Shown: positions 16,281 to 25,628 of the stretch, in pieces | Position numbering within the stretch: the first letter of the stretch is position 1 | Layout of the letters: each line of letters begins with the position of its first letter | Assembly: GCF_010747415.1 (NCBI RefSeq) | Contig: NZ_JAAGNZ010000001.1 | Location: forward strand, 992,001-1,056,000 | Length of the DNA stretch: 64,000 nt | Direction of reading: 5' to 3' | Source: Spirosoma agri | GTDB taxonomy: Bacteria; Bacteroidota; Bacteroidia; Cytophagales; Spirosomataceae | Notes under the pieces: model-generated | The model's input: the letters and a program-made list of their open reading frames with translations, nothing else | What the model was told of the DNA's origin: nothing | The model's database searches: none | Position numbers and translations under genes: made by a program

Positions 16281-17417
16281 ATGATGAAGTACAACTGGTT
16301 TACAGCCAACGCAACTCGGGTAGTGATGGTCGCAGCAGTGATCCTGCTGATGCAAGGTTGCGGCTTTATGAAGTCAAAGTTCGGTGGTAAGGACGGCAAA
16401 GGGGGAGAAGTAGGTGTTACGAATGGAGAAATTACGGCTACAGGTCGTAAAGGTTGGAAGCAACCGACTCCCTACGGAATGGTCCTTGTTCCATCTGGCT
16501 CATTTATCATGGGACAGGCTGACGAAGACGTGGCGGCTACACAGATTAATATGAACCGTCAGGTGACGATCAGTTCGTTTTACATGGATGATGCCGAAAT
16601 TTCGAATCACGAATACCGGCAATATGTCAATGCACTTCTCGCTGACTCGGTTTCCGTGTTAGGCGAAGAGGAGATCATGGCAAAGTATTATCCTGACACG
16701 ACTGTCTGGAAAAATGACTTTACGTACCACAACGGAGATCCTATGCTGGAGCATTATTATGCGCACCCGGCGTTCGATACGTATCCGGTTGTTGGGGTGA
16801 GCTGGGTGGCTGCCAAGCATTTCTGCCAGTGGCGGACACATACACTCGATGACTTCCGCACCAAAGATGGTGGGTATCGTTCGTTCGGATTCCGTCTGCC
16901 TTCAGAAGCTGAGTGGGAATGGGCGGCTCGTGGTGGTAAGAGCGGAGCGAAGTATCCTTGGGGTAACCCCTATGTTGCCAATGGTAAAGGGTGCTACTTA
17001 GCTAACTTCAAACCACAGCGGGGTAATTTCGACGCCGACGGGTATCCATACACCGCTCCGGCTACAGCTTACAGCCCGAACGATTATGGTCTTTACAACA
17101 TGGCGGGTAACGTTGCCGAATGGTGCCGGGATGCCTATGCTGACAACTCCAATGCTATTGTCTGGGATATGAACCCTGACAACCAGAATGCCGACGAGCC
17201 ACGCAAAGTTGTTCGGGGTGGATCCTGGAAAGATATTGCTTACTACCTCGAAACAGGTACACGCTACTACGAGTACGAAGACCAGAAGCGTTCATATATA
17301 GGTTTCCGTTGCGTAATGGACAATCTGGAAGGACGTGCCGCATCGGGCCGGGGTGGCCGGGTTGGCGGTAGCAGCAAAAGCAAAAGCAGCAAAAAAGCGT
17401 CGTCTAAAAAAGCCTAA
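16281..17417 (+). CDS. gldK: GldK/PorK, type IX secretion outer-membrane lipoprotein
   Basis: 378 residues with a lipoprotein signal (MQGC, Cys27). A formylglycine-generating/sulfatase-modifying domain spans about 60-340: GMVLVPSGSFIMGQ, FRLPSEAEWEWAARGG and YNMAGNVAEWCRDA. GldK binds the periplasmic GldN ring at the outer membrane. A lysine/serine/glycine tail (about 350-378, ending SSKSKSSKKASSKKA) is an addition not usual in GldK. Start could be either of two adjacent ATG codons (16281 or 16284). It heads gldKLMN; the next ATG is 129 bases downstream. Confidence 0.92.
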   Translation: MMKYNWFTANATRVVMVAAVILLMQGCGFMKSKFGGKDGKGGEVGVTNGEITATGRKGWKQPTPYGMVLVPSGSFIMGQADEDVAATQINMNRQVTISSFYMDDAEISNHEYRQYVNALLADSVSVLGEEEIMAKYYPDTTVWKNDFTYHNGDPMLEHYYAHPAFDTYPVVGVSWVAAKHFCQWRTHTLDDFRTKDGGYRSFGFRLPSEAEWEWAARGGKSGAKYPWGNPYVANGKGCYLANFKPQRGNFDADGYPYTAPATAYSPNDYGLYNMAGNVAEWCRDAYADNSNAIVWDMNPDNQNADEPRKVVRGGSWKDIAYYLETGTRYYEYEDQKRSYIGFRCVMDNLEGRAASGRGGRVGGSSKSKSSKKASSKKA

Positions 17418-17546
17418 CGCGTAGTAGCGCGTGAAACCAGACATCAGGACAACTTCCACTTGCTGTTTACACAACAGTCAATAGCTAGGTGTCTGAACAT
17501 CTTAACCACAAAAAGTCAAATACCCTATTCCAACAAATCGCTTATC

Positions 17547-18359
17547 ATGGCAGCAGAAAAGTCCACGAATTTCTTTTGGGATCGTTTAGTACCAACCATT
17601 TATAGTGCCGGTGCAGCCGTTGTAATTGCAGGTGCCTGGGCAAAAATCACCCACAATGAAGGTTTAGGCTGGCTGCTTACGGCCGGTCTGTTGACAGAAG
17701 TGGTTATCTTCTTGCTGTACGCTGTTCAGAGTTTTACTAGCCCGGCAACGGCAGGTGACAGCTATGCCTGGGAGCGTGTCTATCCTGAATTAGCGGACGA
17801 TTATAAGGGTGAGGCCCGTAAGCCTGCCCCCCAGACGAATGGCTTAACGGGTAATATGGACCAGATGCTGGCCCAAGCTAAAGTAACGCCTGACGTATTT
17901 GAGCGCCTTGGTTCCGGCTTCCGTAACCTGAATGATACGGTTTCAAAATTGACCGACCTTACGGATGCGACCGTCGCTACAAACGATTATGCTCGCAACG
18001 TTAAGTCAGCGTCGACATCGATCGGTGAGATGAATAAGTCGTACGGTACGGCTATCACGGCGATGAATTCGATGGCCGATGCAACGACTGATGCCAAAGA
18101 CTATCGGGACCAGTTCCAGAAAGTTACCAAGAATATGGGTGCGCTGAACGCCGTGTACGAACTGGAGTTGCAGGATACGAATAAACACCTCAAGGCTATG
18201 AATGCCTTCTATGGTAGCATGACATCGGCAATGGAAAATATGGCCGACGCTAGCCGCGATGCTCAACAGTTCAAGAGCGAAATGGCTAAATTAACTGGTA
18301 ATCTTGCGTCGCTCAACACGGTATATGGCAGCATGTTGACTGCTATGCGTGGTAACTAA
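17547..18359 (+). CDS. gldL: GldL/PorL, type IX secretion motor protein
   Basis: 270 residues from ATG 17547 (the earlier frame start at 17460 adds 29 residues unlike GldL). Two transmembrane helices are at about 14-36 and 38-60 (IYSAGAAVVIAGAWAK; LLTAGLLTEVVIFLLYAVQSF). A conserved Glu in TM2 (LTEVVIF) is the candidate proton-sensing residue in the GldL-GldM motor. The rest is a long alpha-helical cytoplasmic domain with repeated asparagine/alanine segments (MNKSYGTAITAMNSMADATTDA and a similar one at MNAFYGSMTSAMENMADAS), each describing the same helical period. In the inner membrane it powers gliding and secretion with the proton motive force. Confidence 0.92.
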   Translation: MAAEKSTNFFWDRLVPTIYSAGAAVVIAGAWAKITHNEGLGWLLTAGLLTEVVIFLLYAVQSFTSPATAGDSYAWERVYPELADDYKGEARKPAPQTNGLTGNMDQMLAQAKVTPDVFERLGSGFRNLNDTVSKLTDLTDATVATNDYARNVKSASTSIGEMNKSYGTAITAMNSMADATTDAKDYRDQFQKVTKNMGALNAVYELELQDTNKHLKAMNAFYGSMTSAMENMADASRDAQQFKSEMAKLTGNLASLNTVYGSMLTAMRGN

Positions 18360-18373
18360 AATCAGTTAGCCAA

Positions 18374-18430
18374 TTTACGGTTTGCGGTTATGTCTGTTTA
18401 CAAGCAGACGGTTCTGCCGCGAACCGTAAA
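18374..18430 (+). other. Nested hairpin in gldL-gldM spacer
   Basis: tttacggtttgcgg (18374-18387) pairs with ccgcgaaccgtaaa (18417-18430), with one G:U wobble; inside, gtctg (18392-18396) pairs with cagac (18405-18409). No T run follows. It lies within the operon, so it is more likely an RNA processing, stabilising or attenuating element than a terminator. Confidence 0.5.
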
Positions 18431-18472
18431 CGCTACTCCCTACTATCTAACCCCCGTTTTCTACCATACTTT

Positions 18473-20059
18473 ATGGCAGGCACTAAAGAGACACCCCGTC
18501 AGAAGATGATCGGGATGATGTATCTGGTATTGACCGCGTTATTGGCCCTGCAGGTAACGTCGGCTATTCTGGAGAAATTCGTATTGATTAATAATAGCTT
18601 AGAACAATCAACTGGAGCCGTTAATAAGGTTAACCAGTCTACACTTGAGAATATTCGAGCTACGGTTGAAAAATCAGGTAATCGCGCCACTGATCTTGCC
18701 ATTGTCAAACAGGCTGACGAGGTACGGAAGATGACCGCTGACATGGTTGGTGAAATCGATAAACTAAAAGAGCAGATCGTTGAAACAGGTGGAGGCCGGG
18801 ATGAGTCTGGTAATATCAAGAATCTGAGTGAGGAAGAAAACGTCGCTCAGGTTATGATTGGCACCAATCGCAACGGAGCTGCTTTCAAGCTGAAAGATCA
18901 GCTAAATAGTTACGTCGATAATCTATCCAAAGTATCGGGTACGAAATATGCGCCGATGGCTCTTGATGGTAAGGATGATCCAATTGCCGCCCGTTCGCCG
19001 GATCAACGCCGGAAAGACTTCGCTGAATTGAACTTTGCGCAAACACCAATTCCGGCTGCTTTGGCTGTGTTGAGCCAGAAGCAGGCTGATGTTCGCCGTA
19101 TCGAAGGTGAGGTCCTAGACGTACTGGCTAGTAAAGTTGGCGCGCAGGATGTTAAGTTTGATAAGATTCTGGCGATGCTGAGCATGGAGTCGAAAGTGGT
19201 TGTAGCTGGCACGAAGTTTAAAGGTCAGATGTTTCTGGCGGCTTCGTCATCAGGTATTCAGCCACGCATGAGTTTGAATGGCGGTGCTGTTCGGATGCAG
19301 GATGGTCAGGGTATCGTTGAGTTTACGGCTCAGGGTGGTGCGTACGATAAAAATGGTCTTGCCCGGCGTACGCTTACCGGTTCGATTGCTTACCAGACGC
19401 CAGCCGGTTTGAAAACCGTACCGCTGTCAGCTGAGTACTTCGTTGCCAAACCATCGTACCAGATTGAAACGGGAACGATGCCACCGCTGTACCTAGGTTG
19501 TGCAAACAAATTGAGCATTCAAAGCCCCCAGTTAGGCGCTCTCTGGAATCCTAGCTTCTCGGCTGATGGTGCCTCTGTTGTGTCATCTGGTGAAAAAGGT
19601 AAAATCACCGTTGTTCCCAGTTCGGCCAGCGTAGCCTTGAACATCAGCAATAGTGGTAGCTTACTTGGTACGGAACGGTTCCGGGTCAATAAAGTGCCGC
19701 GCCCAACCTTAGAGATTTTTGTAGGTGGAACGAGAGCCAGTGATCCACGGGGTGTACCGGTGTCATCCGCGCGTAGCGTACGGATCCAGGCCGTTGCTGA
19801 CCCAAGTTTTGCAACCTATTCGCCAGACGATGCTAATTTCCGGGCTACGAGTGCTACCGTTTCATTGGTGCGTGGCACGAAACGAGTGCAGTTCGTTACA
19901 GTACAGGGTGGCGGTGGCTCCATTGCGAACTTAGCGGCTGAAGCACAGCCTGGTGACCGCTTGGTTATTCAGGTCGAGGGTGTACAACGTCGGAATTTCC
20001 GGGGTGAAATTAGTGACGTACCAATGGGTAACACACTGTCTCAAGTTTCGCTGTATTGA
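18473..20059 (+). CDS. gldM: GldM/PorM, type IX secretion motor/periplasmic shaft
   Basis: 528 residues. A single N-terminal transmembrane helix (MIGMMYLVLTALLALQVTS, about residues 12-30) is followed by four periplasmic domains: helical D1 (about 35-225), then Ig-like D2-D4 (about 226-528), ending QVSLY. It dimerises and spans the periplasm, linking GldL's proton motor to the GldK/GldN ring. Intact, with normal length. It lies 113 bases after gldL and 52 bases before gldN, all on one strand. Confidence 0.92.
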   Translation: MAGTKETPRQKMIGMMYLVLTALLALQVTSAILEKFVLINNSLEQSTGAVNKVNQSTLENIRATVEKSGNRATDLAIVKQADEVRKMTADMVGEIDKLKEQIVETGGGRDESGNIKNLSEEENVAQVMIGTNRNGAAFKLKDQLNSYVDNLSKVSGTKYAPMALDGKDDPIAARSPDQRRKDFAELNFAQTPIPAALAVLSQKQADVRRIEGEVLDVLASKVGAQDVKFDKILAMLSMESKVVVAGTKFKGQMFLAASSSGIQPRMSLNGGAVRMQDGQGIVEFTAQGGAYDKNGLARRTLTGSIAYQTPAGLKTVPLSAEYFVAKPSYQIETGTMPPLYLGCANKLSIQSPQLGALWNPSFSADGASVVSSGEKGKITVVPSSASVALNISNSGSLLGTERFRVNKVPRPTLEIFVGGTRASDPRGVPVSSARSVRIQAVADPSFATYSPDDANFRATSATVSLVRGTKRVQFVTVQGGGGSIANLAAEAQPGDRLVIQVEGVQRRNFRGEISDVPMGNTLSQVSLY

Positions 20060-20111
20060 TGCACTAAAGCAGTCAGTTAGCCGTTAACATACTTGACAAC
20101 AAATAGTAGCT

Positions 20112-21164
20112 ATGACACAAATGAAAACGATACGATATGCTGGGGTGCTGGCCGCTGCTGCACTGGCCCTGGTAGGGGGGAATGCGTTAGCCCAGGAGAA
20201 AGCAAGCACTGGCACGAACCCTAATTCGGTTCGTGGAATTAATGAGAATGACATCATGATGAAGAAAACCCTTTGGCGTCGGGTCGACCTGAAGGAGAAA
20301 CAGAATCAGTCGATGTTCTCGAAAAATAATGAAATTTCGAAGTATTTGATTGAAGCTGTGAAAGCTGGTTTGATCGATGCGTATGCGAACGATTCGTGTA
20401 CGACAAAGATTACTGCCGCGAAATTTCACGAAAACATGCTGATCCCGAATACGGGCGGTGGCTTGTCGGCTGAAGAGAAAGCGGCCGGTTTTACGGAAGA
20501 TGGTAAAACGGGTGGCGCTAACGATGGTTGGGACAGCCCAAAGAAGGACGATAAGAAGAAGGTAGCTGATGATGGCTGGGGTACTCCTAAAAAAGCAGCT
20601 GCTCAACCTGCTGACGATGGTTGGGGTGCACCTAAGAAAAAGGCAACTGTAGCGAAAAATACCAAAGGCAAAAAAGGTAAGAAAGTCGTTGCTCCTGTTA
20701 TCGAAGAGCCCAAAAAGGATACCATTCCAGCTGTGGCAACTTTGTCAGGAGACGAATACTTCCCTAAAGAGCTGAACATTCTTGAAATAAAAGAAGACTG
20801 GATTTTTGACCGGAAACGCTCACGGTTGTATTACGATGTGCAAACCGTAACGCTGTTGCTTCCTTCTGACAAGAACCAGGCTGGTTTTGAGGTGCCCATC
20901 GCATCGTTCAAATACAAAGATTTGGACAAGCTGTTTCGTAGCGATCCGAAGAAATTTATCTGGTATAACCCACAGAATCAGGCTCAGCACAAAAATTTGG
21001 CCGATGCCTTTGATCTGCGGTTGTTCTATGGTCGGATTACAAAAGTGGCTAATCCGGGAGATAAGGACTTAGTTGGTATGTATGGTGATCGGGAAGGACT
21101 GTTGAAGTCATACCAGACGGAATACGAACTCATGGAAGTAGAGCATGGTCTCTGGGAGTACTAA
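20112..21164 (+). CDS. gldN: GldN/PorN with DGW-PKK repeat insertion
   Basis: 350 residues with signal peptide (cleaved after ALAQE). The usual GldN parts are present: GINENDIMMKKTLWRRVDLKEK-like N-terminal region (43-65) and KEDWIFDRKRSRLYYDV (about 227-244) through the C-terminal domain. Between them, residues 131-200 form a low-complexity insertion with three copies of (N/D)DGWxxPKK at 137-145, 153-161 and 168-176, then NTKGKKGKKVV. This is Lys-rich, Trp-containing and probably disordered. GldN forms the periplasmic ring with GldK. Start could be Met1 or Met4. A terminator follows. Confidence 0.92.
   Translation: MTQMKTIRYAGVLAAAALALVGGNALAQEKASTGTNPNSVRGINENDIMMKKTLWRRVDLKEKQNQSMFSKNNEISKYLIEAVKAGLIDAYANDSCTTKITAAKFHENMLIPNTGGGLSAEEKAAGFTEDGKTGGANDGWDSPKKDDKKKVADDGWGTPKKAAAQPADDGWGAPKKKATVAKNTKGKKGKKVVAPVIEEPKKDTIPAVATLSGDEYFPKELNILEIKEDWIFDRKRSRLYYDVQTVTLLLPSDKNQAGFEVPIASFKYKDLDKLFRSDPKKFIWYNPQNQAQHKNLADAFDLRLFYGRITKVANPGDKDLVGMYGDREGLLKSYQTEYELMEVEHGLWEY
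20502..20711 (+). repeat. In-frame DGWxxPKK repeat and lysine-rich segment of gldN
   Basis: Three near-identical nonapeptide copies, DGW(D/G)xPKK, spaced 15-16 residues apart, followed by a run rich in lysine and glycine. DNA copies are similar but not identical, so the repeats are not a recent slippage. Confidence 0.7.
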
Positions 21165-21165
21165 G

Positions 21166-21194
21166 AAAAAAGCGGCTGAAGGGCCGCTTTTTTT
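21166..21194 (+). terminator. Terminator of gldKLMN
   Basis: aaaaaagcggc (21166-21176) pairs perfectly with gccgctttttt (21183-21193), with a 6-base loop and T tract; it begins two bases after the gldN stop codon. Confidence 0.85.
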
Positions 21195-21210
21195 ATGGAC
21201 ATATACTAGT

Positions 21211-21236
21211 GAAGAAGCAGCATTTGCCGCTTCTTC
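21211..21236 (-). terminator. Terminator of uvrC
   Basis: gaagaagcagc (21211-21221) pairs with gccgcttcttc (21226-21236) with one mismatch, directly downstream of the uvrC stop codon (21239-21241). It is separate from the gldN terminator. Confidence 0.5.
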
Positions 21237-21238
21237 TT

Positions 21239-23047
21239 TTACTGCTCCAGCGTGTCGAAATAGAATTTAAGCTTAGCGGCCCGATCCTTACCTACTACTT
21301 CAGCCACTTCATCGATAGAGGCTTCTCTGATTTTGGTCACCCCCTTAAAATGCTTGAGCAATTTGGCCGCTGTTTTCTTACCAACGCCTTCGACATTTTC
21401 CAACTCACTGATCAGGCTGTTGCGGCTGCGTTTATCACGGTGATACGTGATGGCAAACCGGTGGGCTTCATCACGAATGCGTTGAATGAGCTTGAGTGAT
21501 TCTGATTTTTTGTCGATGTAAAGTGGCAGATTGTCTTCCGGGAAATAAATCTCTTCGAGTCGTTTAGCAATACCGATAATGGGCACTTTCCCGTATAGGT
21601 TCATCGCTTTCAGCGCGTCGCAGGCCGCACTAAGCTGGCCTTTTCCCCCATCGATCACGATCAGGTCAGGCATATCCGTTTGTTCCTCTATCACACGGGT
21701 ATAGCGACGGGTAACCACCTCGTACATACTGGCAAAGTCATTCGGCCCGATCACCGTTTTGATCGAGAAATGCCGGTATTCCTTATTCGCTGGTTTGCCG
21801 CCGATGAAACATACCATAGCCGAAACCGGATTTGTCCCCTGAATATTCGAGTTATCGAAACACTCGATTCGATTAGGAAGCGTCTTAAGCTGTAAATCCT
21901 GCTTTAGGCGGATCAGAACACGATCTTTTTTGCTGGCGTTCGCCGTTGCTTCTGCGGCTGCACGTTCCTGCCGTTCGCGTCGGAAATACAGCACATTTTT
22001 GAGCGACATATCCAGCAACTTCTTCTTATCGCCAATTTGTGGAATGGTCACTTCGGCCTGTAAGTCGACGTCGAGCGGAATATTTGTGATGATCTCCTTG
22101 GCCTGACTGCCGTACTGCTCCCGAAATTCAATGATCATCATGGCGAGCAGGTCCGGATCGGGTTCGTCCAGTTTCTTCTTGACTTCAACGGTATGGGCCT
22201 GCACGATGGTGCCGTTGACAACCTTCATGAAGTTGACATAAGCCGACAGCTCATCGGAAGCAATCGAGAAAACGTCCGCATCGGCGATCTTAGGATTGAC
22301 AACGGTCGATTTGCTTTGAAACCGCTGAATCACATCCATCTTCTCTTTGTATTGCTGTGCCTGTTCAAACGCCAGCTCGTTTGCCGCGTCGACCATTCGA
22401 TTCTTAAAATGCTCCTGCGCCGGCTTCAGGTTTCCTTTCAGAATATGATGAACCTGCTCAATATCTTTGTTGTAGTCAACTTCCTTTTGCTTGCCTTCGC
22501 AGGGGCCTTTACAGTTGCCGATGTGATATTCGAGGCAAACCTTGTACTTACCCGCTTCCACATTTTCGGGCGCCAGGTTGTAATTACAGGTACGGATTGT
22601 GAATAGTTGGCTGAACATATCCAGCACCGTGTACATTGGCTTCAGGTTAGCGAACGGGCCGTAGAATGTACCTTGTTTGCGATCGATGCGCCGGGTCGTG
22701 ACAACCCTCGGGAAATGCTCGTTCGTGACGCAGACAAAGGGGTACGTCTTATCGTCGCGCAGCAGGATGTTGAATTTCGGCTGGTAGCGTTTGATGAGTT
22801 GATTTTCGAGGAGCAGCGCATCAAACTCGGTGTGCACAATCGTGAATTCGATCTTACGAATCTGACTAACCAACCGAATTGTTTTCCGGTCGTGCTGTTT
22901 CGAATTCGTGAAATAGCTACTGACCCGGTTTTTTAAATCCTTCGCTTTACCAACATAAATCACCTCGCCCGTCGCATCGAAATACCGATAGACCCCCGGC
23001 TCATGAGGCACTTTGGCTAATTCTTTCTTGTAGTCGAATTCCGGCAT
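21239..23047 (-). CDS. uvrC: Excinuclease ABC subunit UvrC
   Basis: 602 residues with the standard order: GIY-YIG nuclease (about 10-95; GVYRYFDATGEVIYVGKAKD), UVR motif (FEQAQQYKEKMDVIQRF, about 208-225), RNase H-like domain with FDNSNIQGTNPVSAMV and VIDGGKGQLSAA (about 395-480), and C-terminal helix-hairpin-helix pair (LENVEGVGKKTAAKLLKHF). It makes both incisions in nucleotide excision repair with UvrA and UvrB in the cytoplasm. Length and motifs are complete. It is convergent with gldN and lies 157 bases past the end of the PBP1A gene, on the same strand. Confidence 0.96.
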   Translation of the reverse strand: MPEFDYKKELAKVPHEPGVYRYFDATGEVIYVGKAKDLKNRVSSYFTNSKQHDRKTIRLVSQIRKIEFTIVHTEFDALLLENQLIKRYQPKFNILLRDDKTYPFVCVTNEHFPRVVTTRRIDRKQGTFYGPFANLKPMYTVLDMFSQLFTIRTCNYNLAPENVEAGKYKVCLEYHIGNCKGPCEGKQKEVDYNKDIEQVHHILKGNLKPAQEHFKNRMVDAANELAFEQAQQYKEKMDVIQRFQSKSTVVNPKIADADVFSIASDELSAYVNFMKVVNGTIVQAHTVEVKKKLDEPDPDLLAMMIIEFREQYGSQAKEIITNIPLDVDLQAEVTIPQIGDKKKLLDMSLKNVLYFRRERQERAAAEATANASKKDRVLIRLKQDLQLKTLPNRIECFDNSNIQGTNPVSAMVCFIGGKPANKEYRHFSIKTVIGPNDFASMYEVVTRRYTRVIEEQTDMPDLIVIDGGKGQLSAACDALKAMNLYGKVPIIGIAKRLEEIYFPEDNLPLYIDKKSESLKLIQRIRDEAHRFAITYHRDKRSRNSLISELENVEGVGKKTAAKLLKHFKGVTKIREASIDEVAEVVGKDRAAKLKFYFDTLEQ

Positions 23048-23170
23048 ATAATGGGTTGTCTACCTGCGCTGGGATAGGGTTATTGTGAAGCCGACTAGCC
23101 GCTCAGGCATTGGCAGACTGCTTTATAAAACAACCAATGTATGCTAAAGGTTGCTTATTGATCGACACGA

Positions 23171-23196
23171 AAAAGGGCCAGCAAAAAGGCTGGCCC
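23171..23196 (-). terminator. Terminator of the class A PBP gene
   Basis: gggccagc (23175-23182) pairs perfectly with gctggccc (23189-23196); on the minus strand it is followed by a T run (complement of the A stretch at 23170-23174). It lies 8 bases beyond the stop. Confidence 0.85.
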
Positions 23197-23203
23197 AAAT
23201 GAG

Positions 23204-25555
23204 TTATTGTAAAATCTCGTCCTCATCTTCCGGTACCACTTTAGGCGGAATGTACCGTTGGGCGGAATCGATATGGAAGCCGCCACAATCGATCTTGAAA
23301 TTGTTGGGCTTCCGGAATGGCTCCGGACGATACTGCGTCAGGGTTGGATCGGCGTATATCTTTTGCATATACATGCCCCAGGCCGGCATCGCCATGCGGC
23401 CACCCTGACCAAGCTCAATCGTTCTAAAGTGAATCGAACGGTCATCACCACCGACCCATAAACCCGACACAAGGTGCTGCGTCATGCCCATAAACCAAGC
23501 GTCGGAATAATTGGACGTTGTTCCCGTTTTTGCCGCTATCTCGTTTCCACCTTCCAGCAGTTTATATTGCGTCCGGAGTCGTTGCGCCGTTCCGTTCGGA
23601 TCTTCAACCGCCCCGCGCATGAGGTACAGCATTTCATAGGCCCGATTGGCACTAATGACCTGGTTGGCATCGGCACTGAACGATTTCAGGACGTTTCCAT
23701 TCTTATCCCTGATCTCAAGAATCAGCATCGGCCGCACCCGAATACCACCGTTGGCAAAAGCGCAGTAGGACGATACCATTTCGAGAACGGAAACATCACC
23801 CGTACCCAGGCAAAGGGTTGGATTTTGTGGTAGATCTTTACTGACAATACCCATCTTATGAGCATAGTCGATTACTTCGGCCGCACGGGTTTTTTTGATC
23901 AGCTGCGCACTGACAGTGTTGATCGACTGTCCCAATGCTTCACGAAGCGACAGGCTCCGGTAACTGTATTTGCCATTCGAATTTTTGGGCATCCAGGGCG
24001 GGCCGCCATTGTTATCTTCTCCGTGCGCAAAGACGGTTGGCTGATCGGTCAGATGGCTGCACGGCGTTACAAAACCTTGGTCCATTGCCGTTAAGTAAAT
24101 GAATGGCTTGAACGTAGACCCCGGCTGACGACGACCCTGACGAACGTGGTCGAACTTCATGTGTTTGAAGTTAATGCCGCCTACCCACGCTTTCACGTGT
24201 CCATAGCGCGGGTCCATCGACATGAAGCCGGTGTTCAGCAGTCGTTTGTAATAGCGAATCGAGTCCAGCGAACTCATGGTGGTGTCCTTCTCGTTGCGTC
24301 GGCCACCGTAAACGAAAACTTTCATCTTGACGGGTTTCCGCATTTCGCGCCAGATGGCTTTCTCATCCGTACCGTACTCAGCTTTCAGTGCTTTATACCG
24401 GGTCGTCTGTTTCGCTCGCGCTTCGATAAAGCCGGGCAGTTCCTCGTACTTTTTGGTCTTCGGATTCTTCTTTACCCACGGATTTCGTCCGCGCCAGTGT
24501 TCGTAAAACTTTTTCTGCTGATCGCGCATATTGGTCATCACCGCTTCTTCGGCGTAGGACTGCATACGCGAATCAATGGTGGTGTAAATGCGTAAGCCGC
24601 TGGTATAGAGATCCAGCTCAGCATCCGGGTTGTCTTCGTTATACTGATTGATGAACGCTTTGATGTCATCCCGGATAACCGACCGGAAATAAGCAGCCAT
24701 ACCCGTGTTCTGGTTTTCGATGCTGAAGTCAAGCTTGATCGGTTTCTGTTTGTACGTGAAAAACTGCTCTTCATTCAGAAATTTATAGCGTTTCATCTGG
24801 CTCAGCACAACATTCCGGCGTTGCAGGGCGCGTTCTTCAAAAATACGCGGATCATACCGGGACGGATTCTGCAACATACCGACCAGCAGCGCCGATTCTT
24901 CGACACTTAAGCTCCACGGTTCCTTATCAAAATAGGTTTTGGCGGCTGTTTTGATGCCATACGTATTATTGCCGAACGACACCGTGTTCAGGTACATCAT
25001 CATGATCTCCTGTTTGGTATAGTTCCGTTCCAGCCGAACCGACAGAATCCATTCTTTGGTCTTTTCGATGACCGTCTTGAGCAGCGGCACATTACCAAGC
25101 GCACCACGCAGTTTTTCACCACGGGTATCGAACAGGTTTTTGGCTACCTGCTGCGTCAGCGTACTACCGCCCCCTGAACTACTGTTACCCGTAGCGATGC
25201 CTTTGATAACCCGAAAGAAGGAGCGGGGATCAATACCCGAGTGTTTGATGAAGCGGGCATCTTCAGTCGCCAATAAGGCTGATACGACATTGGGCGAAAC
25301 CTGCGTAATCTCGACCGGTGTCCGGTTTTCGACGTAGTATTTACCCAGCAGCTGATTGTCGGCGGTATACACCTCCGAAGCGCGATCACTCTGCGGATTT
25401 TCGAGTGCTTTCAAGCTGGGCATTCCGCCGAATAACCATAGAAAATTATAACTGACAGCCAGTATGTAAAAGACCAGCATCGCCAGTCCGAATAAGGCAA
25501 ACCGCCACAGTTGCTTGATAAAAGTCCGGTAGCGACCGGGTGCAAAATTGATCAT
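23204..25555 (-). CDS. Class A penicillin-binding protein (transglycosylase/transpeptidase)
   Basis: 783 residues from ATG 25555 (a start at 25627 would add a non-conserved leader). One transmembrane helix (17-40) then GT51 transglycosylase: ATEDARFIKHSG with Glu98, GGGSTLTQQVAKNLF, and NERTIVEK-like helix; then an OB-like insert and the transpeptidase domain with GSTFK (Ser480-Lys483), the SxN SIN triad (SINTVSA) and KTGTTSN. It polymerises and cross-links peptidoglycan at the inner membrane. The C-terminus is acidic (PEDEDEI). It is a PBP1A/MrcA-type enzyme. It lies 73 bases downstream of the PorW/SprE-like gene, on the same strand. Confidence 0.93.
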   Translation of the reverse strand: MINFAPGRYRTFIKQLWRFALFGLAMLVFYILAVSYNFLWLFGGMPSLKALENPQSDRASEVYTADNQLLGKYYVENRTPVEITQVSPNVVSALLATEDARFIKHSGIDPRSFFRVIKGIATGNSSSGGGSTLTQQVAKNLFDTRGEKLRGALGNVPLLKTVIEKTKEWILSVRLERNYTKQEIMMMYLNTVSFGNNTYGIKTAAKTYFDKEPWSLSVEESALLVGMLQNPSRYDPRIFEERALQRRNVVLSQMKRYKFLNEEQFFTYKQKPIKLDFSIENQNTGMAAYFRSVIRDDIKAFINQYNEDNPDAELDLYTSGLRIYTTIDSRMQSYAEEAVMTNMRDQQKKFYEHWRGRNPWVKKNPKTKKYEELPGFIEARAKQTTRYKALKAEYGTDEKAIWREMRKPVKMKVFVYGGRRNEKDTTMSSLDSIRYYKRLLNTGFMSMDPRYGHVKAWVGGINFKHMKFDHVRQGRRQPGSTFKPFIYLTAMDQGFVTPCSHLTDQPTVFAHGEDNNGGPPWMPKNSNGKYSYRSLSLREALGQSINTVSAQLIKKTRAAEVIDYAHKMGIVSKDLPQNPTLCLGTGDVSVLEMVSSYCAFANGGIRVRPMLILEIRDKNGNVLKSFSADANQVISANRAYEMLYLMRGAVEDPNGTAQRLRTQYKLLEGGNEIAAKTGTTSNYSDAWFMGMTQHLVSGLWVGGDDRSIHFRTIELGQGGRMAMPAWGMYMQKIYADPTLTQYRPEPFRKPNNFKIDCGGFHIDSAQRYIPPKVVPEDEDEILQ

Positions 25556-25628
25556 TATGGGTGCGTAGGTATTTTCTGTTTGCCAGTTTGCTGCCCCTGG
25601 AGTAAGCCAGGACAACAAGCTGGGCACG

